Assembly (NCBI RefSeq): GCF_045863935.1
Contig: NZ_BTVP01000002.1
Coordinates: forward strand, 92,681 to 156,680
Reading direction: 5' to 3'
Source: Parvibaculum sp045863935
GTDB lineage: Bacteria > Pseudomonadota > Alphaproteobacteria > Parvibaculales > Parvibaculaceae
Length of the DNA: 64,000 bases
Positions 50,872 to 58,093 of this stretch are shown here, one piece after another. Numbering within the stretch: the stretch's first letter is position 1; each line of letters begins with the position of its first letter. The position numbers and the translations under genes were made by a program. Under the pieces are notes generated by a model that saw only the letters and a list, made by a program, of their open reading frames with translations, was not told where the DNA came from and ran no database searches.

Positions 50872-52026
50872 GTGAGTCTCGATCTCAATCCGGTGTCGGT
50901 GGCGGATTATCGCGCGCTGGCGAGGAAGCGGCTGCCGACGCAGCTTTTCGACTATCTCGACGGCGGCTCCTATGCGGAACGGACGCTCGCCGACAATGTG
51001 GAAGCCTTCGCGCGGCTGAAGCTGCGCCAGCGCGTGCTGCGCGACGTGGGCAAGGTCGACACGACGACCGAAATCTTCGGCAACAGGTGGACGATCCCGG
51101 CGGCGCTCGCGCCGGTCGGCTTTGCGGGCATGTTCGCGCATCGCGGCGAAGTGCAGGCGGCGAAGGCGGCGGAGAAGTTCGGCGTGCCCTATACGCTGTC
51201 GACGGTCGGCATCTGCTCCCTCGAGGAAGTGGCGGCAGCGACGACAAAGCCCTTCTGGTTCCAGCTTTATGTGATCAAGGACCGCGGCTATGCGGCGGCG
51301 CTGATGAAGCGCGCGCATGAGGCGGGTTGCACCGCGCTCGTCTTCACGGTGGATCTTGCCGTGCTCGGCGCGCGCTACCGCGACATCAGGAACGGCATGA
51401 ACGCGCCGATGCCGCTCGGCAAGCGGCTTCGCGTCGCCGCCGATTACGCGCGGCGCCTGCACTGGCTCCGGCATGTCGCGATCGGCGGCAAGCCGCTCGA
51501 TTTCGGCAATCTGCGCGAGGCGGTGCCGCATGCGAAGGGCTTCGGCGAGTTTGGCGCCTGGGTGGCGCAGAACCTCGATCCGGCGATGACCTGGAAAGAC
51601 CTCGAATGGGTGCGCGCGAACTGGCCGGGCAAGATCATCATCAAGGGGGTGATGGACGCTGAGGATGCGCGCATGGCGATGCAGACACTCGCTCCGGACG
51701 GGATCGTGGTGTCGAACCATGGCGGACGGCAGCTCGACTCGACGCCCGCGACCATCGACGCCCTGCCCGCGATCCGCGAGGAGGTGGGCGACGCCACGAC
51801 GGTGTTTCTCGATGGCGGCATCAGGAGCGGGCTCGACATCGTGAAGGCGGTGGCGCTCGGCGCGGATGCCTGCCTGCTCGGACGGGCATGGGCCTTTGCG
51901 CTGGCGGCGCGCGGGGAAGCGGGCGTCTCCGCCATGCTCTCCACGATGCGCGGCGAGATGAACGTCGCCATGGCGCTGACGGGCTTCACCAAGGTGAGCG
52001 AGATCGACAAAAGCGCGATTGCGTGA
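50872..52026 (+). CDS. lldD: FMN-dependent alpha-hydroxy-acid oxidase/L-lactate dehydrogenase type
   Basis: This 384-residue TIM-barrel flavoprotein oxidises an L-2-hydroxy acid such as L-lactate. The start GTG at 50872 follows GGGAGGGCGG. N-terminal 'FDYLDGGSYAERTLADN' and FMN-site 'ALAPVGFAGMFAHRGEVQAA', the active-site His in 'VVSNHGGRQLDSTPATID' and 'FLDGGIRSGLDIVKAVALGA' complete the family pattern. The electron acceptor (quinone or oxygen) is not readable. lldD is the best analogue, but mandelate or glycolate oxidation is possible. Confidence 0.88.
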   Translation: MSLDLNPVSVADYRALARKRLPTQLFDYLDGGSYAERTLADNVEAFARLKLRQRVLRDVGKVDTTTEIFGNRWTIPAALAPVGFAGMFAHRGEVQAAKAAEKFGVPYTLSTVGICSLEEVAAATTKPFWFQLYVIKDRGYAAALMKRAHEAGCTALVFTVDLAVLGARYRDIRNGMNAPMPLGKRLRVAADYARRLHWLRHVAIGGKPLDFGNLREAVPHAKGFGEFGAWVAQNLDPAMTWKDLEWVRANWPGKIIIKGVMDAEDARMAMQTLAPDGIVVSNHGGRQLDSTPATIDALPAIREEVGDATTVFLDGGIRSGLDIVKAVALGADACLLGRAWAFALAARGEAGVSAMLSTMRGEMNVAMALTGFTKVSEIDKSAIA

Positions 52027-52083
52027 AGCGGAAACGCTTTCCCCCTTCGCGCGTTTTTGTGGAGATGGGGAAAGGAGGAAACC

Positions 52084-52536
52084 ATGAGGCCGGTTTCGTT
52101 CCTGCAATTCATAGCCCTTGTTTTCGCTGCACTCGCACTGATCCCTGCCGGTGCGCATTTTTTCGAACTGCCGGGGAAGATGGCGCTCGGGCGCGACGAA
52201 TATTTCGTCGTGCAGCAGATTTATGCGGGCTGGAGCCTGTTCGGCATCGCGCTGTTCGGATCGCTCGCCGCCAATCTCGCTCTTGCCGTTGCGGTACGGC
52301 GAGAGCGCGTGGTCTGCGTTTTTGCGACGGCAGCTTTCGCTTCCATGCTGGCGGTGCTGCTTCTGTTTTTCGGCTTTGTCTATCCGGCGAACGGGGCGAC
52401 GGAAAACTGGACGAGCATCCCCGCGAACTGGGACGCGCTACGCACCCAATGGGAATATGGGCACGCGGTCAACGCGGTGCTGACCTTCGTCGCCTTCCTC
52501 TGCGTTTCGCTGAGCGTCGTCGTGCGGCGGGAGTGA
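52084..52536 (+). CDS. Four-helix membrane protein
   Basis: This is a 150-residue protein with four predicted transmembrane segments (about residues 8-25, 50-75, 80-105 and 128-147). 'PAGAHFFELPGKMALGRDEY' between the first and second is a short hydrophilic loop, and 'WDALRTQWEYGHAVNAVLTF' precedes the last segment. It resembles DUF1772-type integral membrane proteins, whose function is unknown. GGAGGAAACC precedes the ATG at 52084. It is convergent with, and four bases from, the hepT-like gene. Confidence 0.68.
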   Translation: MRPVSFLQFIALVFAALALIPAGAHFFELPGKMALGRDEYFVVQQIYAGWSLFGIALFGSLAANLALAVAVRRERVVCVFATAAFASMLAVLLLFFGFVYPANGATENWTSIPANWDALRTQWEYGHAVNAVLTFVAFLCVSLSVVVRRE

Positions 52537-52540
52537 TGGA

Positions 52541-52879
52541 TCAAAGGCCGAGTTCGGCGCGGCAAGCGGCTTTCAGGAGCGGGAGCCTGCCTACCGTTAC
52601 CTGCCAGATGATTTCGACGTCCACGTCGCCATAGTCGTGGCGGAGAATGGAACCGAAGCGGCGCAGGTTCGGAAAGTCAACGTCCGGATAGCGTTCATCC
52701 AATTCCTCGCCGATCTTGCGGGCGGCTTCGCAAATGCGCTCAAGGCAACGCTCGACGGCATCCTGCGCAAGTGCATTCGTGCGGAAGGCGGCGAGATCGA
52801 GGCCCGCGATATGGCTCTCAATCCGCGCGATCTGATCGAGTATGTCCGCGATGCGCTTCAGCGGGTCGCTAGAAGACAT
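52541..52879 (-). CDS. hepT: HepT-like ribonuclease toxin (DUF86/HEPN)
   Basis: This 112-residue HEPN-domain protein is the toxin-type partner of MNT antitoxins. The active-site motif R-x(4-6)-H-x-Y appears as 'RFGSILRHDYG'. The rest is a helical bundle ('IADILDQIARIESHIAGLDL', 'AVERCLERICEAARKIGEEL'). Characterised HepT proteins are RNases that are inhibited by AMPylation of the active-site Tyr by the MNT partner. The stop of the upstream MNT gene overlaps its start by 11 bases, so the pair is translationally coupled. Confidence 0.85.
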   Translation of the reverse strand: MSSSDPLKRIADILDQIARIESHIAGLDLAAFRTNALAQDAVERCLERICEAARKIGEELDERYPDVDFPNLRRFGSILRHDYGDVDVEIIWQVTVGRLPLLKAACRAELGL

Positions 52880-53369
52880 ATATTTCGTCCTCGGCGAGAT
52901 GTTCCTTGAGTTCGGGCTTCATGTCCGGGCGGCGGCGGACGATGTCGACAGACGACCCGAGAAGCCGCTCAATGAACCCTCCGATGCCTGCCAGGCTCAC
53001 AATATCGATGCGGCGGGCGGGATCGACATCCACCACTATGTCTATGTCGCTGTCCGGCCTGTCCTCCATGCGGGCGACGGAGCCGAAGACGGCGAGATGA
53101 AGAACGCCCTGTTCCTCGAGTTCAGGACGCGCTTTCTGCAGTGTACGGAGCACATGGGCGAGGCGGCTTCTGTGTTGGGGGCGATCCGACAGGGCGGACT
53201 GGAGCGCCTGCAGGCTTGCGCGCAGCGGCTCGCCCCTGCCCTTCTCGAAGTTGACGAGGGTCGCGCGCGAAATACCGGCGCGGCGGGCAAGCTCCGCCTG
53301 AGTGAGCCCGAGACGGGCCCGGGCGACGCGGCAGTCGGCGGGGGTGAGGCTGTTGCTGGCAGTCTGCAT
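52869..53369 (-). CDS. HTH-MNT fusion antitoxin (XRE domain plus MntA-like nucleotidyltransferase)
   Basis: This is a 166-residue protein with two domains. Residues about 12-60 form an XRE-type helix-turn-helix ('LGLTQAELARRAGISRATLV' then 'NFEKGRGEP'). Residues about 85-166 are a minimal nucleotidyltransferase with the exact GSX10DXD signature (Gly96, Ser97, Asp108, Asp110; 'FGSVARMEDRPDSDIDI'). MntA AMPylates HepT and keeps it inactive. The added HTH would let it bind the perfect dyad immediately upstream and repress its own operon. A hypothetical MntA alone normally lacks this domain. Confidence 0.85.
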   Translation of the reverse strand: MQTASNSLTPADCRVARARLGLTQAELARRAGISRATLVNFEKGRGEPLRASLQALQSALSDRPQHRSRLAHVLRTLQKARPELEEQGVLHLAVFGSVARMEDRPDSDIDIVVDVDPARRIDIVSLAGIGGFIERLLGSSVDIVRRRPDMKPELKEHLAEDEIYVF

Positions 53370-53378
53370 AGTGATAGA

Positions 53379-53415
53379 ATGTATAATATATGTCTTTTTG
53401 TCAAATATTATACAT
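53379..53415 (-). promoter_or_regulatory. Palindromic operator and promoter of the HTH-MNT/hepT pair
   Basis: ATGTATAATAT (53379-53389) and ATATTATACAT (53405-53415) are perfect 11-base inverted arms with a 15-base spacer. The spacer holds TTGACA on the minus strand (53404-53399). The right arm ends ten bases before the gene's ATG. The site is strongly AT-rich in contrast to the surroundings. Binding by the XRE domain would block the promoter. Confidence 0.7.
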
Positions 53416-53464
53416 TGATGATAAAATGTTCGATGTGAGCGATAGGGGACTGAAAGGGGTCGTT

Positions 53465-53538
53465 GCGGAGAGAGACGCCGCTGACGCGGCTTCTGGATTG
53501 CCGGCCTTCTTGATCATCAAGGAGGGCCCGGCAATGAC
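53465..53538. repeat. Family-B right-half fragment with altered loop, copy B8
   Basis: GGAGAGAGACGCCGCTGACG..GCGGC and CTGGATTGCCGG..CCCGGCAATGAC are present, but the usual TCAAG loop is replaced by CCTTCTTGATCATCAAGGAG, itself palindromic. The left end is missing. Confidence 0.75.
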
Positions 53539-53589
53539 GGGTTGGGAGGTTGTGGGAATTAGGTGCCTCAAGCGCCCCCTCACCCTTCC

Positions 53590-53633
53590 GCATCCTTCGG
53601 ATGCTCCCTCCCTCTCCCCGGCGGGGAGAGGGA
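53590..53633. repeat. Family-C palindromes near the dehydrogenase stop
   Basis: GCATCC-ttc-GGATGC (53590-53604) and TCCCTCTCCCC-ggc-GGGGAGAGGGA (53609-53633) are two perfect stems. They abut the end of the minus-strand dehydrogenase gene and could terminate it, but no T-tract follows. The sequence resembles the C elements at 41626-41790. Confidence 0.6.
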
Positions 53634-53643
53634 AAGAAGCGTC

Positions 53644-54792
53644 CTACTCCGCCTTCACGATGCGGAGGAGCTGGCCGTCTTCTTCGTCGGTGAGGAGGTA
53701 GAGGGCGCCGTCGGGGCCTTGGCGCACATCGCGGATGCGCAGGCCGAGGTCTTTCAGCATGGGCTCGTCGCCCGTGACCTTGTCGCCGTCGAGCGAGAGG
53801 CGGTAGAGGCCGGGGCGGGCGAGGCCGCCGACGAAGAGCGAACCCTTCCATTCGGGAATGGCATCGCCGGTGTAGAACGCCATGCCGGAGGGGCCGATGG
53901 AGGGCACCCAGTAGTGGGCCGGCTCTTCCATGCCGGGCGCCGCGCTTTCGCCCTCGCCGACCGGCAGGCCGCTATATTCGGTGCCATAGGTGACGACGGG
54001 CCAGCCGTAATTTTTGCCGGGCTCGGGAATGTTCACCTCGTCGCCGCCGCGCGGCCCGTGCTCGTTCTCCCAGAGCCTGCCGGTTTCGGGATGAAGCGCC
54101 GCGCCCTGCGCATTGCGGTGACCCCAGGACCAGATTTCGGGAAGCGCGCCCTCCCTGTTCACAAAGGGATTGTCGTCCGGCACGGTTCCGTCCGGCCGGA
54201 TGCGGACGATCTTGCCGAGATGGGATGAGAGCTCCTGCGCCTGGCCGCGAAATTCCTTCTTCGAGCGCTCGCCCATGGTGATGAACAGGTGGCCTTCGCG
54301 GTCGAAGACGAGACGCGAGCCGAAGTGGAGCGTACTCGGCAGTTTCGGCTGCTGACGAAAGATCACTTCCACGTTGCGCAGTTGCGGGGAGAGGCTTTCG
54401 GTGAGGTGGCCGCGCGCGACGGCGGTGCCGTTCTTCCCGTCCCCACCCTTCTCGGCATAGCTCAGATAGACGAGGCGGTTTTCGGCGAAGTCCGGATCGA
54501 GCGCGACATCGAGCAGGCCGCCCTGCCCGCGCGCATCGACCTGCGGCACGCCATAGATCGCGTTCCCGATCTTTCCCTCGGGCGTGACGATGCGCAGGAA
54601 GCCCCGCCGCTCTGTGACGAGAAAATTTCCGTCCGGCAGGAAGGCGAGGCCCCAGGGATGTTCGAGGCCCTGCGCCACCGTCTCGACCCGGATCTTCACC
54701 TTCTCCGTGACGAAGGTCCGGTCGAGGGCGAAGGCGGGGGCTGCGAGGGCGGCGGCAAGGACGGAAACGATGGCAAGGCTGCGAGCGGACAT
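53644..54792 (-). CDS. PQQ-dependent soluble aldose sugar dehydrogenase-type protein
   Basis: This 382-residue exported six-bladed beta-propeller has a signal peptide (about residues 1-23, ending AFA) and the PQQ-binding signatures 'VAQGLEHPWGLAFLPDGNFL', 'WGHRNAQGAALHPETG' and 'ENEHGPRGGDEVNIPEPGKN'. It resembles YliI (Asd), a periplasmic pyrroloquinoline-quinone enzyme that oxidises aldoses or related aldehydes. The start at 54792 gives a classical signal peptide; the longer frame to 54915 is not used. A small membrane-protein gene lies 80 bases upstream on the same strand. Confidence 0.88.
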   Translation of the reverse strand: MSARSLAIVSVLAAALAAPAFALDRTFVTEKVKIRVETVAQGLEHPWGLAFLPDGNFLVTERRGFLRIVTPEGKIGNAIYGVPQVDARGQGGLLDVALDPDFAENRLVYLSYAEKGGDGKNGTAVARGHLTESLSPQLRNVEVIFRQQPKLPSTLHFGSRLVFDREGHLFITMGERSKKEFRGQAQELSSHLGKIVRIRPDGTVPDDNPFVNREGALPEIWSWGHRNAQGAALHPETGRLWENEHGPRGGDEVNIPEPGKNYGWPVVTYGTEYSGLPVGEGESAAPGMEEPAHYWVPSIGPSGMAFYTGDAIPEWKGSLFVGGLARPGLYRLSLDGDKVTGDEPMLKDLGLRIRDVRQGPDGALYLLTDEEDGQLLRIVKAE

Positions 54793-54872
54793 GAAGCACC
54801 AGCTTATATTCAGAGCAGCACACAGGATTGCCAGCGCAACCGACAAAAATATGGCGGGCGCCGAGCAATGAG

Positions 54873-55076
54873 TCAGATTGATTTTGTTGAACGAAGCCAA
54901 ACAAAATAGGCACAATGACCAAGAAAAACTCCCAGCCCAGCACGCACTCCCGCCGGAACTACGCCGTTGTACTGAAATCCCAAAAAATGAGTTTCCAGCA
55001 TAGGCTCTAACAGCGTCACAGCAGCGATACCAACCACGATAGAAAATGCGTGTCTCGGATTAATCTGCTGCTTCAT
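54873..55076 (-). CDS. Small AT-rich membrane protein
   Basis: This is a 67-residue protein with two hydrophobic segments (about residues 11-25 and 40-58) and a short polar N-terminus. It is not in a recognised family. GGGCGGGAAA precedes the ATG on the minus strand. The region (about 54790-55250) is AT-richer than average. It precedes the sugar dehydrogenase, but co-transcription is uncertain. Because of its length it could also be spurious. Confidence 0.45.
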   Translation of the reverse strand: MKQQINPRHAFSIVVGIAAVTLLEPMLETHFLGFQYNGVVPAGVRAGLGVFLGHCAYFVWLRSTKSI

Positions 55077-55186
55077 TTTCCCGCCCCTGTCTTATTCGCC
55101 CCGCGGCTCCGGCCTCGGGCTGCAGCGTCCATCATCGCAACTAAATCGTCTATCGACCATAGCTTGCCGCTAAGGTAGCGGGTTGC

Positions 55187-55231
55187 TTGACATCAAGATT
55201 GCAATTATTTAGTTAGGTAACCGAACTAAAT
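55187..55231 (+). promoter_or_regulatory. Promoter with 25-base palindromic operator for nitronate monooxygenase
   Basis: A consensus -35 TTGACA (55187-55192) is followed by ATTTAGTTAGGTAACCGAAC TAAAT (55207-55231). This is an inverted repeat of 12 pairs per arm with one mismatch around a central A. The left arm overlaps the likely -10 region. The site fits a TetR- or MarR-type dimer. No regulator gene is adjacent. Confidence 0.6.
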
Positions 55232-55277
55232 AACAACCGGCAGGCGCCGGGTTTTCCGCGTGCAGGGAGAGACCCCA

Positions 55278-56243
55278 ATGACGATCCACACACCGCTTTG
55301 CGACCTTCTCGGCATCAAATATCCGATCATGCTGGCGGGCATGGGCGGGGTTTCCTATGCGGAACTCGCCGCCGCCGTTTCCAATGCCGGCGGCTTCGGC
55401 ACGCTGGGCATGGCGGGGCTGCAGCCGGAAGAAATCCGTGTGCAGATGAAGAAGGTGAAGGACCTGACCGACAAGCCGTTCGGCGTGGACCTGCTCGCGG
55501 CCGTTCCGGAATCGCTGGAGAGGACCGCCGACATCATGATCGAGGAAGGCGCGGCGGCGTTCATTTCCGGTCTCGGCGTGCCGAACAACATTCTCGACAA
55601 GCTGCACAAGGCCGGCATGAAGGTCATGAATCTGTGCGGCACCGTGAAACATGCGGTGGCGGGCGAGAAGGCCGGCCTCGACGGCGTGATCGCGCAGGGC
55701 ACGGAAGGCGGCGGGCATACCGGCAAGGTGGCCGGCATGGCGCTCATTCCGCAGATCGTGGACGCGGTGAAGACGATCCCCGTGATCGCGGCCGGATCGA
55801 TCGTCGACGGGCGCGGGCTCGCGGCGGCGCTCGCCTTCGGCGCGCAGGGCGTGTGGATGGGCACGCGCTTCATCGCGGCGAAGGAAAGCCATGCGGGCGA
55901 CATGTACCGCCAGGTGATCGTGGAAGCGAAGGACACGGACACGATCGTGACGCGCTGCTATTCCGGCAAGACGATGCGCGTGTTCAACAATCCTTACGTG
56001 CAGGACTGGGAGAGCCGGCCCGCCGACATCCAGCCCTTCCCGCAGCAGGCGATCCTGTCGCATCAGAACAATGTGATGGGCGGCATCGGCGGCCAGATCG
56101 AGGGGCTCGACCGCGACCGCTCCTGCTTTGCCATGGGCCAGGGCGCGGGCGGCATCCACGACATCCTGCCGGCGAAGGACATCGTGGAAAAGACGATGGC
56201 GGAAGCCGAGGCCGTGCTCGAGCGGCTGAAGAAGTTCGGCTGA
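55278..56243 (+). CDS. Nitronate monooxygenase (2-nitropropane dioxygenase family)
   Basis: This 321-residue FMN TIM-barrel oxidises propionate-3-nitronate or related nitronates to less toxic products; related proteins are enoyl-ACP reductases of FabK type. It shows 'KYPIMLAGMGGVSYAELAAA' (FMN), 'GTEGGGHTGKVAGMALIPQI' (Gly-rich, contains catalytic His) and 'VIAAGSIVDGRGLAAALAFG'. The ATG at 55278 follows AGGGAGAGACC. A promoter with a strong palindrome lies upstream, which suggests inducible expression. The function call is from family membership. Confidence 0.85.
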   Translation: MTIHTPLCDLLGIKYPIMLAGMGGVSYAELAAAVSNAGGFGTLGMAGLQPEEIRVQMKKVKDLTDKPFGVDLLAAVPESLERTADIMIEEGAAAFISGLGVPNNILDKLHKAGMKVMNLCGTVKHAVAGEKAGLDGVIAQGTEGGGHTGKVAGMALIPQIVDAVKTIPVIAAGSIVDGRGLAAALAFGAQGVWMGTRFIAAKESHAGDMYRQVIVEAKDTDTIVTRCYSGKTMRVFNNPYVQDWESRPADIQPFPQQAILSHQNNVMGGIGGQIEGLDRDRSCFAMGQGAGGIHDILPAKDIVEKTMAEAEAVLERLKKFG

Positions 56244-56281
56244 TCCGTTTCGTATCGTCCCGATGAGGCCTATTTCCTGCA

Positions 56282-56309
56282 GCGGTGATCGCGACAAGGC
56301 GATCACCGC
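56282..56309 (+). terminator. Perfect 11-bp hairpin after nitronate monooxygenase
   Basis: GCGGTGATCGC (56282-56292), a six-base loop (GACAAG) and GCGATCACCGC (56299-56309) form a stable stem between the monooxygenase stop (56243) and the TIGR02301 gene start (56336). No T-tract follows, so it could terminate transcription weakly or affect translation of the next gene. Confidence 0.5.
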
Positions 56310-56335
56310 GGCCACAGGAGGGCCTTCGGGGCTTT

Positions 56336-56746
56336 ATGGCACAGGATTTGTGCAAAAACGGGACGGCGACGAGGAAGCGGCGGTTTTTGCCGCTGGCGCT
56401 CGCGGCCGCGCTCGCCCTGCTCCCTTTCCTGACCGTGCGGGCCGAAGCGATGCCCGCCGGCGTTGCGCAACTGGCCGAAGTGCTGGGCGGCATTCACCAT
56501 CTGCGGGCGCTTTGCGGCACCAATGAGGGCCAGCTCTGGCGCAACAAGATGATCGAGATGATGGGCGCGGTGCGTCCGAGCGAGACGGAACGCCAGGCGC
56601 TCATCAAGCATTTCAACGACGCCTATTACCGCTACCGCAACGCCTATCCCAACTGCACGAGCACGGCGGCAACCCAATCCGACAAGCTGATGCAGGACGG
56701 ACAGCGGCTCGCCGAGGAACTGGCCGCAAGCGGACTCGGCCGATAG
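56336..56746 (+). CDS. TIGR02301-family exported protein
   Basis: This is a 136-residue protein with a signal peptide (about residues 10-36, 'RFLPLALAAALALLPFLTV') and a helical mature domain. It has the pattern 'LAEVLGGIHHLRALCGTNEG', 'LWRNKMIEMMGAVRPSETE' and 'YYRYRNAYPNCTSTA', characteristic of the alphaproteobacterial TIGR02301 family, of unknown function. Two conserved Cys could form a disulfide. An AGGAGG lies 13 bases upstream of the ATG, a long spacing. It is preceded by a perfect hairpin. Confidence 0.8.
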   Translation: MAQDLCKNGTATRKRRFLPLALAAALALLPFLTVRAEAMPAGVAQLAEVLGGIHHLRALCGTNEGQLWRNKMIEMMGAVRPSETERQALIKHFNDAYYRYRNAYPNCTSTAATQSDKLMQDGQRLAEELAASGLGR

Positions 56747-56923
56747 AAACCATACCGTCGACGTGGTTTCCCTGTCCCTTCTCCTCCGCAATGCTTTCCA
56801 TTGTGACGGCTATTAACCTGCCTTTCACGAAACGGGAGACATTCGACGCTGTTGTGTTACAAAGGCGAAGAATAGGAATGCGCCGCTCCGAAGCGGCCCA
56901 TGCGAAACGCTGAGAGAGGACCC

Positions 56924-57220
56924 ATGGCAGAAGATTTTCCGGGAGACGCCAGCTTCGGTCCGCTCGACGAGGACGGACACGACACCTCCCCGCTCACCGA
57001 ATCCGAACAGCGGCGCGTTGCGCTTCAGAACATTCTGGACGCCTGGGACGAAGCGCTCGGCGACGGCGTCGATGCCGACATTCTCGCGACCACCGCGATC
57101 TTCGCGGCGCTTTCCGACATGGTGGAAGCCTATGGCGAGGAAGCCGTGGCCGAGATGGCGAACGGTCTTGCCGACCGCGTGCGTCAGGGCGAGTTCACGC
57201 TCAACCGCGTGCTGAACTAG
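56924..57220 (+). CDS. Small acidic cytosolic hypothetical protein
   Basis: This 98-residue acidic protein is predicted helical, lacks a signal peptide or membrane segment, and shows 'ALQNILDAWDEALGDGVDAD' and 'ATTAIFAALSDMVEAYGEEA'. Similar short proteins are conserved in Rhizobiales-type genomes with no assigned role. GAGAGAGGACCC precedes the ATG at 56924. It ends in a terminator shared with the outer-membrane protein gene. Confidence 0.65.
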   Translation: MAEDFPGDASFGPLDEDGHDTSPLTESEQRRVALQNILDAWDEALGDGVDADILATTAIFAALSDMVEAYGEEAVAEMANGLADRVRQGEFTLNRVLN

Positions 57221-57242
57221 GCATAAGCAGATATCAAACCGA

Positions 57243-57274
57243 AAGCCCGCCGTTTCCTGCGAGACGGCGGGCTT
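57243..57274. terminator. Bidirectional terminator
   Basis: AAGCCCGCCGT (57243-57253) and ACGGCGGGCTT (57264-57274) form an 11-pair stem between convergent genes (57220 and 57299). AA and TT at the ends assist both directions. Confidence 0.75.
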
Positions 57275-57298
57275 CGCTATTCATTGGCGATGTTTTCG

Positions 57299-57967
57299 TC
57301 AGAAGCGGAAGTTGACGCCGAGCGAGACACGATCACTCGTCAGGTCGATATCGCCATCGACCGGCAGACCGAACCATGTGCCGGCGTAATTTTCACTGCC
57401 GAGATCCATGTAGAGATATTCGGCCTTCACCGACATCCTGTCGCTGAGCGCATATTCCAGTCCAGCGCCGGCGGTCCAGCCGACCCGGTTTTTCGTCTCG
57501 TTCACATTCGTCGTGAAGCCGAAACCGAAATCCTGAAAATAATCCACTTCCTGCCGCGCCCAGGCGATGCCACCTGTGAGGTAAGGAAGGAACGCGCCTG
57601 CCGCATATCCGAGCCGGCCGCGAAAAGTGCTGTAGGCTTCGGTCTTGCTGCGGGTTTGCGTGACGACGGTGATGCCACCCGTGTCCACGATGTTGCGACT
57701 GCCGGAAGCCTCGGACAACCCGATGTCGGCAATAAAACCGGTTACGATGCCATTCGGGTGCTGGTGATCGTAACCGACCTGAATGCCGCCGGAAAAGCCA
57801 TCGAGGTCGTGGTCGTAGCCGTAGTAGTCGTTCGTCTCCGTTTCAAACCAGTCGTAGCCCGCGTGCGCACCTACATAAAAACCGGACCAGTTATGGCCGC
57901 TGTCGGTGGCGAGCGCGGGCGTTGAGAACATAGCGGCGACTGCCGCGAGACAGGCAATGCGTTTCAT
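57299..57967 (-). CDS. Outer-membrane beta-barrel protein (OmpA/porin-like)
   Basis: This 222-residue protein has a signal peptide (about residues 1-20, ending ALA) and an eight-stranded barrel. Alternating strands such as 'GFYVGAHAGYDWFETET' and 'VGWTAGAGLEYALSDRM' are typical of the alphaproteobacterial 'outer membrane protein beta-barrel' family (Omp25/Hbd-like), and the final strand 'LTSDRVSLGVNFRF' ends in Phe for BAM recognition. It is a candidate surface antigen or structural porin. It is alone on the minus strand and convergent with the small acidic protein gene. Confidence 0.85.
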   Translation of the reverse strand: MKRIACLAAVAAMFSTPALATDSGHNWSGFYVGAHAGYDWFETETNDYYGYDHDLDGFSGGIQVGYDHQHPNGIVTGFIADIGLSEASGSRNIVDTGGITVVTQTRSKTEAYSTFRGRLGYAAGAFLPYLTGGIAWARQEVDYFQDFGFGFTTNVNETKNRVGWTAGAGLEYALSDRMSVKAEYLYMDLGSENYAGTWFGLPVDGDIDLTSDRVSLGVNFRF

Positions 57968-58032
57968 GGAGGGGTCCCCTTGCCGAACTCATAATTTCAC
58001 TCGTGCAAACTAAGGAGCATTGGTGTGAGGTC

Positions 58033-58074
58033 AATAAAAAACGGGCGGCGAAGACTGATACCCCTCGCCGCCCG
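58033..58074 (-). terminator. Terminator of the ThDP-enzyme operon
   Basis: Read on the minus strand, CGGGCGGCG (58074-58066) and CGCCGCCCG (58050-58042) form a nine-pair stem that is followed by TTTTTTAT (58041-58034). It is 19 bases after the stop codon of the ThDP gene. Confidence 0.85.
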
Positions 58075-58093
58075 GGCATCTTCCAAATTTCCG

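Noticed and set aside
52026..52040. AAGCG-gaaa-CGCTT hairpin as a terminator of the hydroxy-acid oxidase
   Set aside because: The stem is only five pairs and the T-tract is very short; too weak to call.
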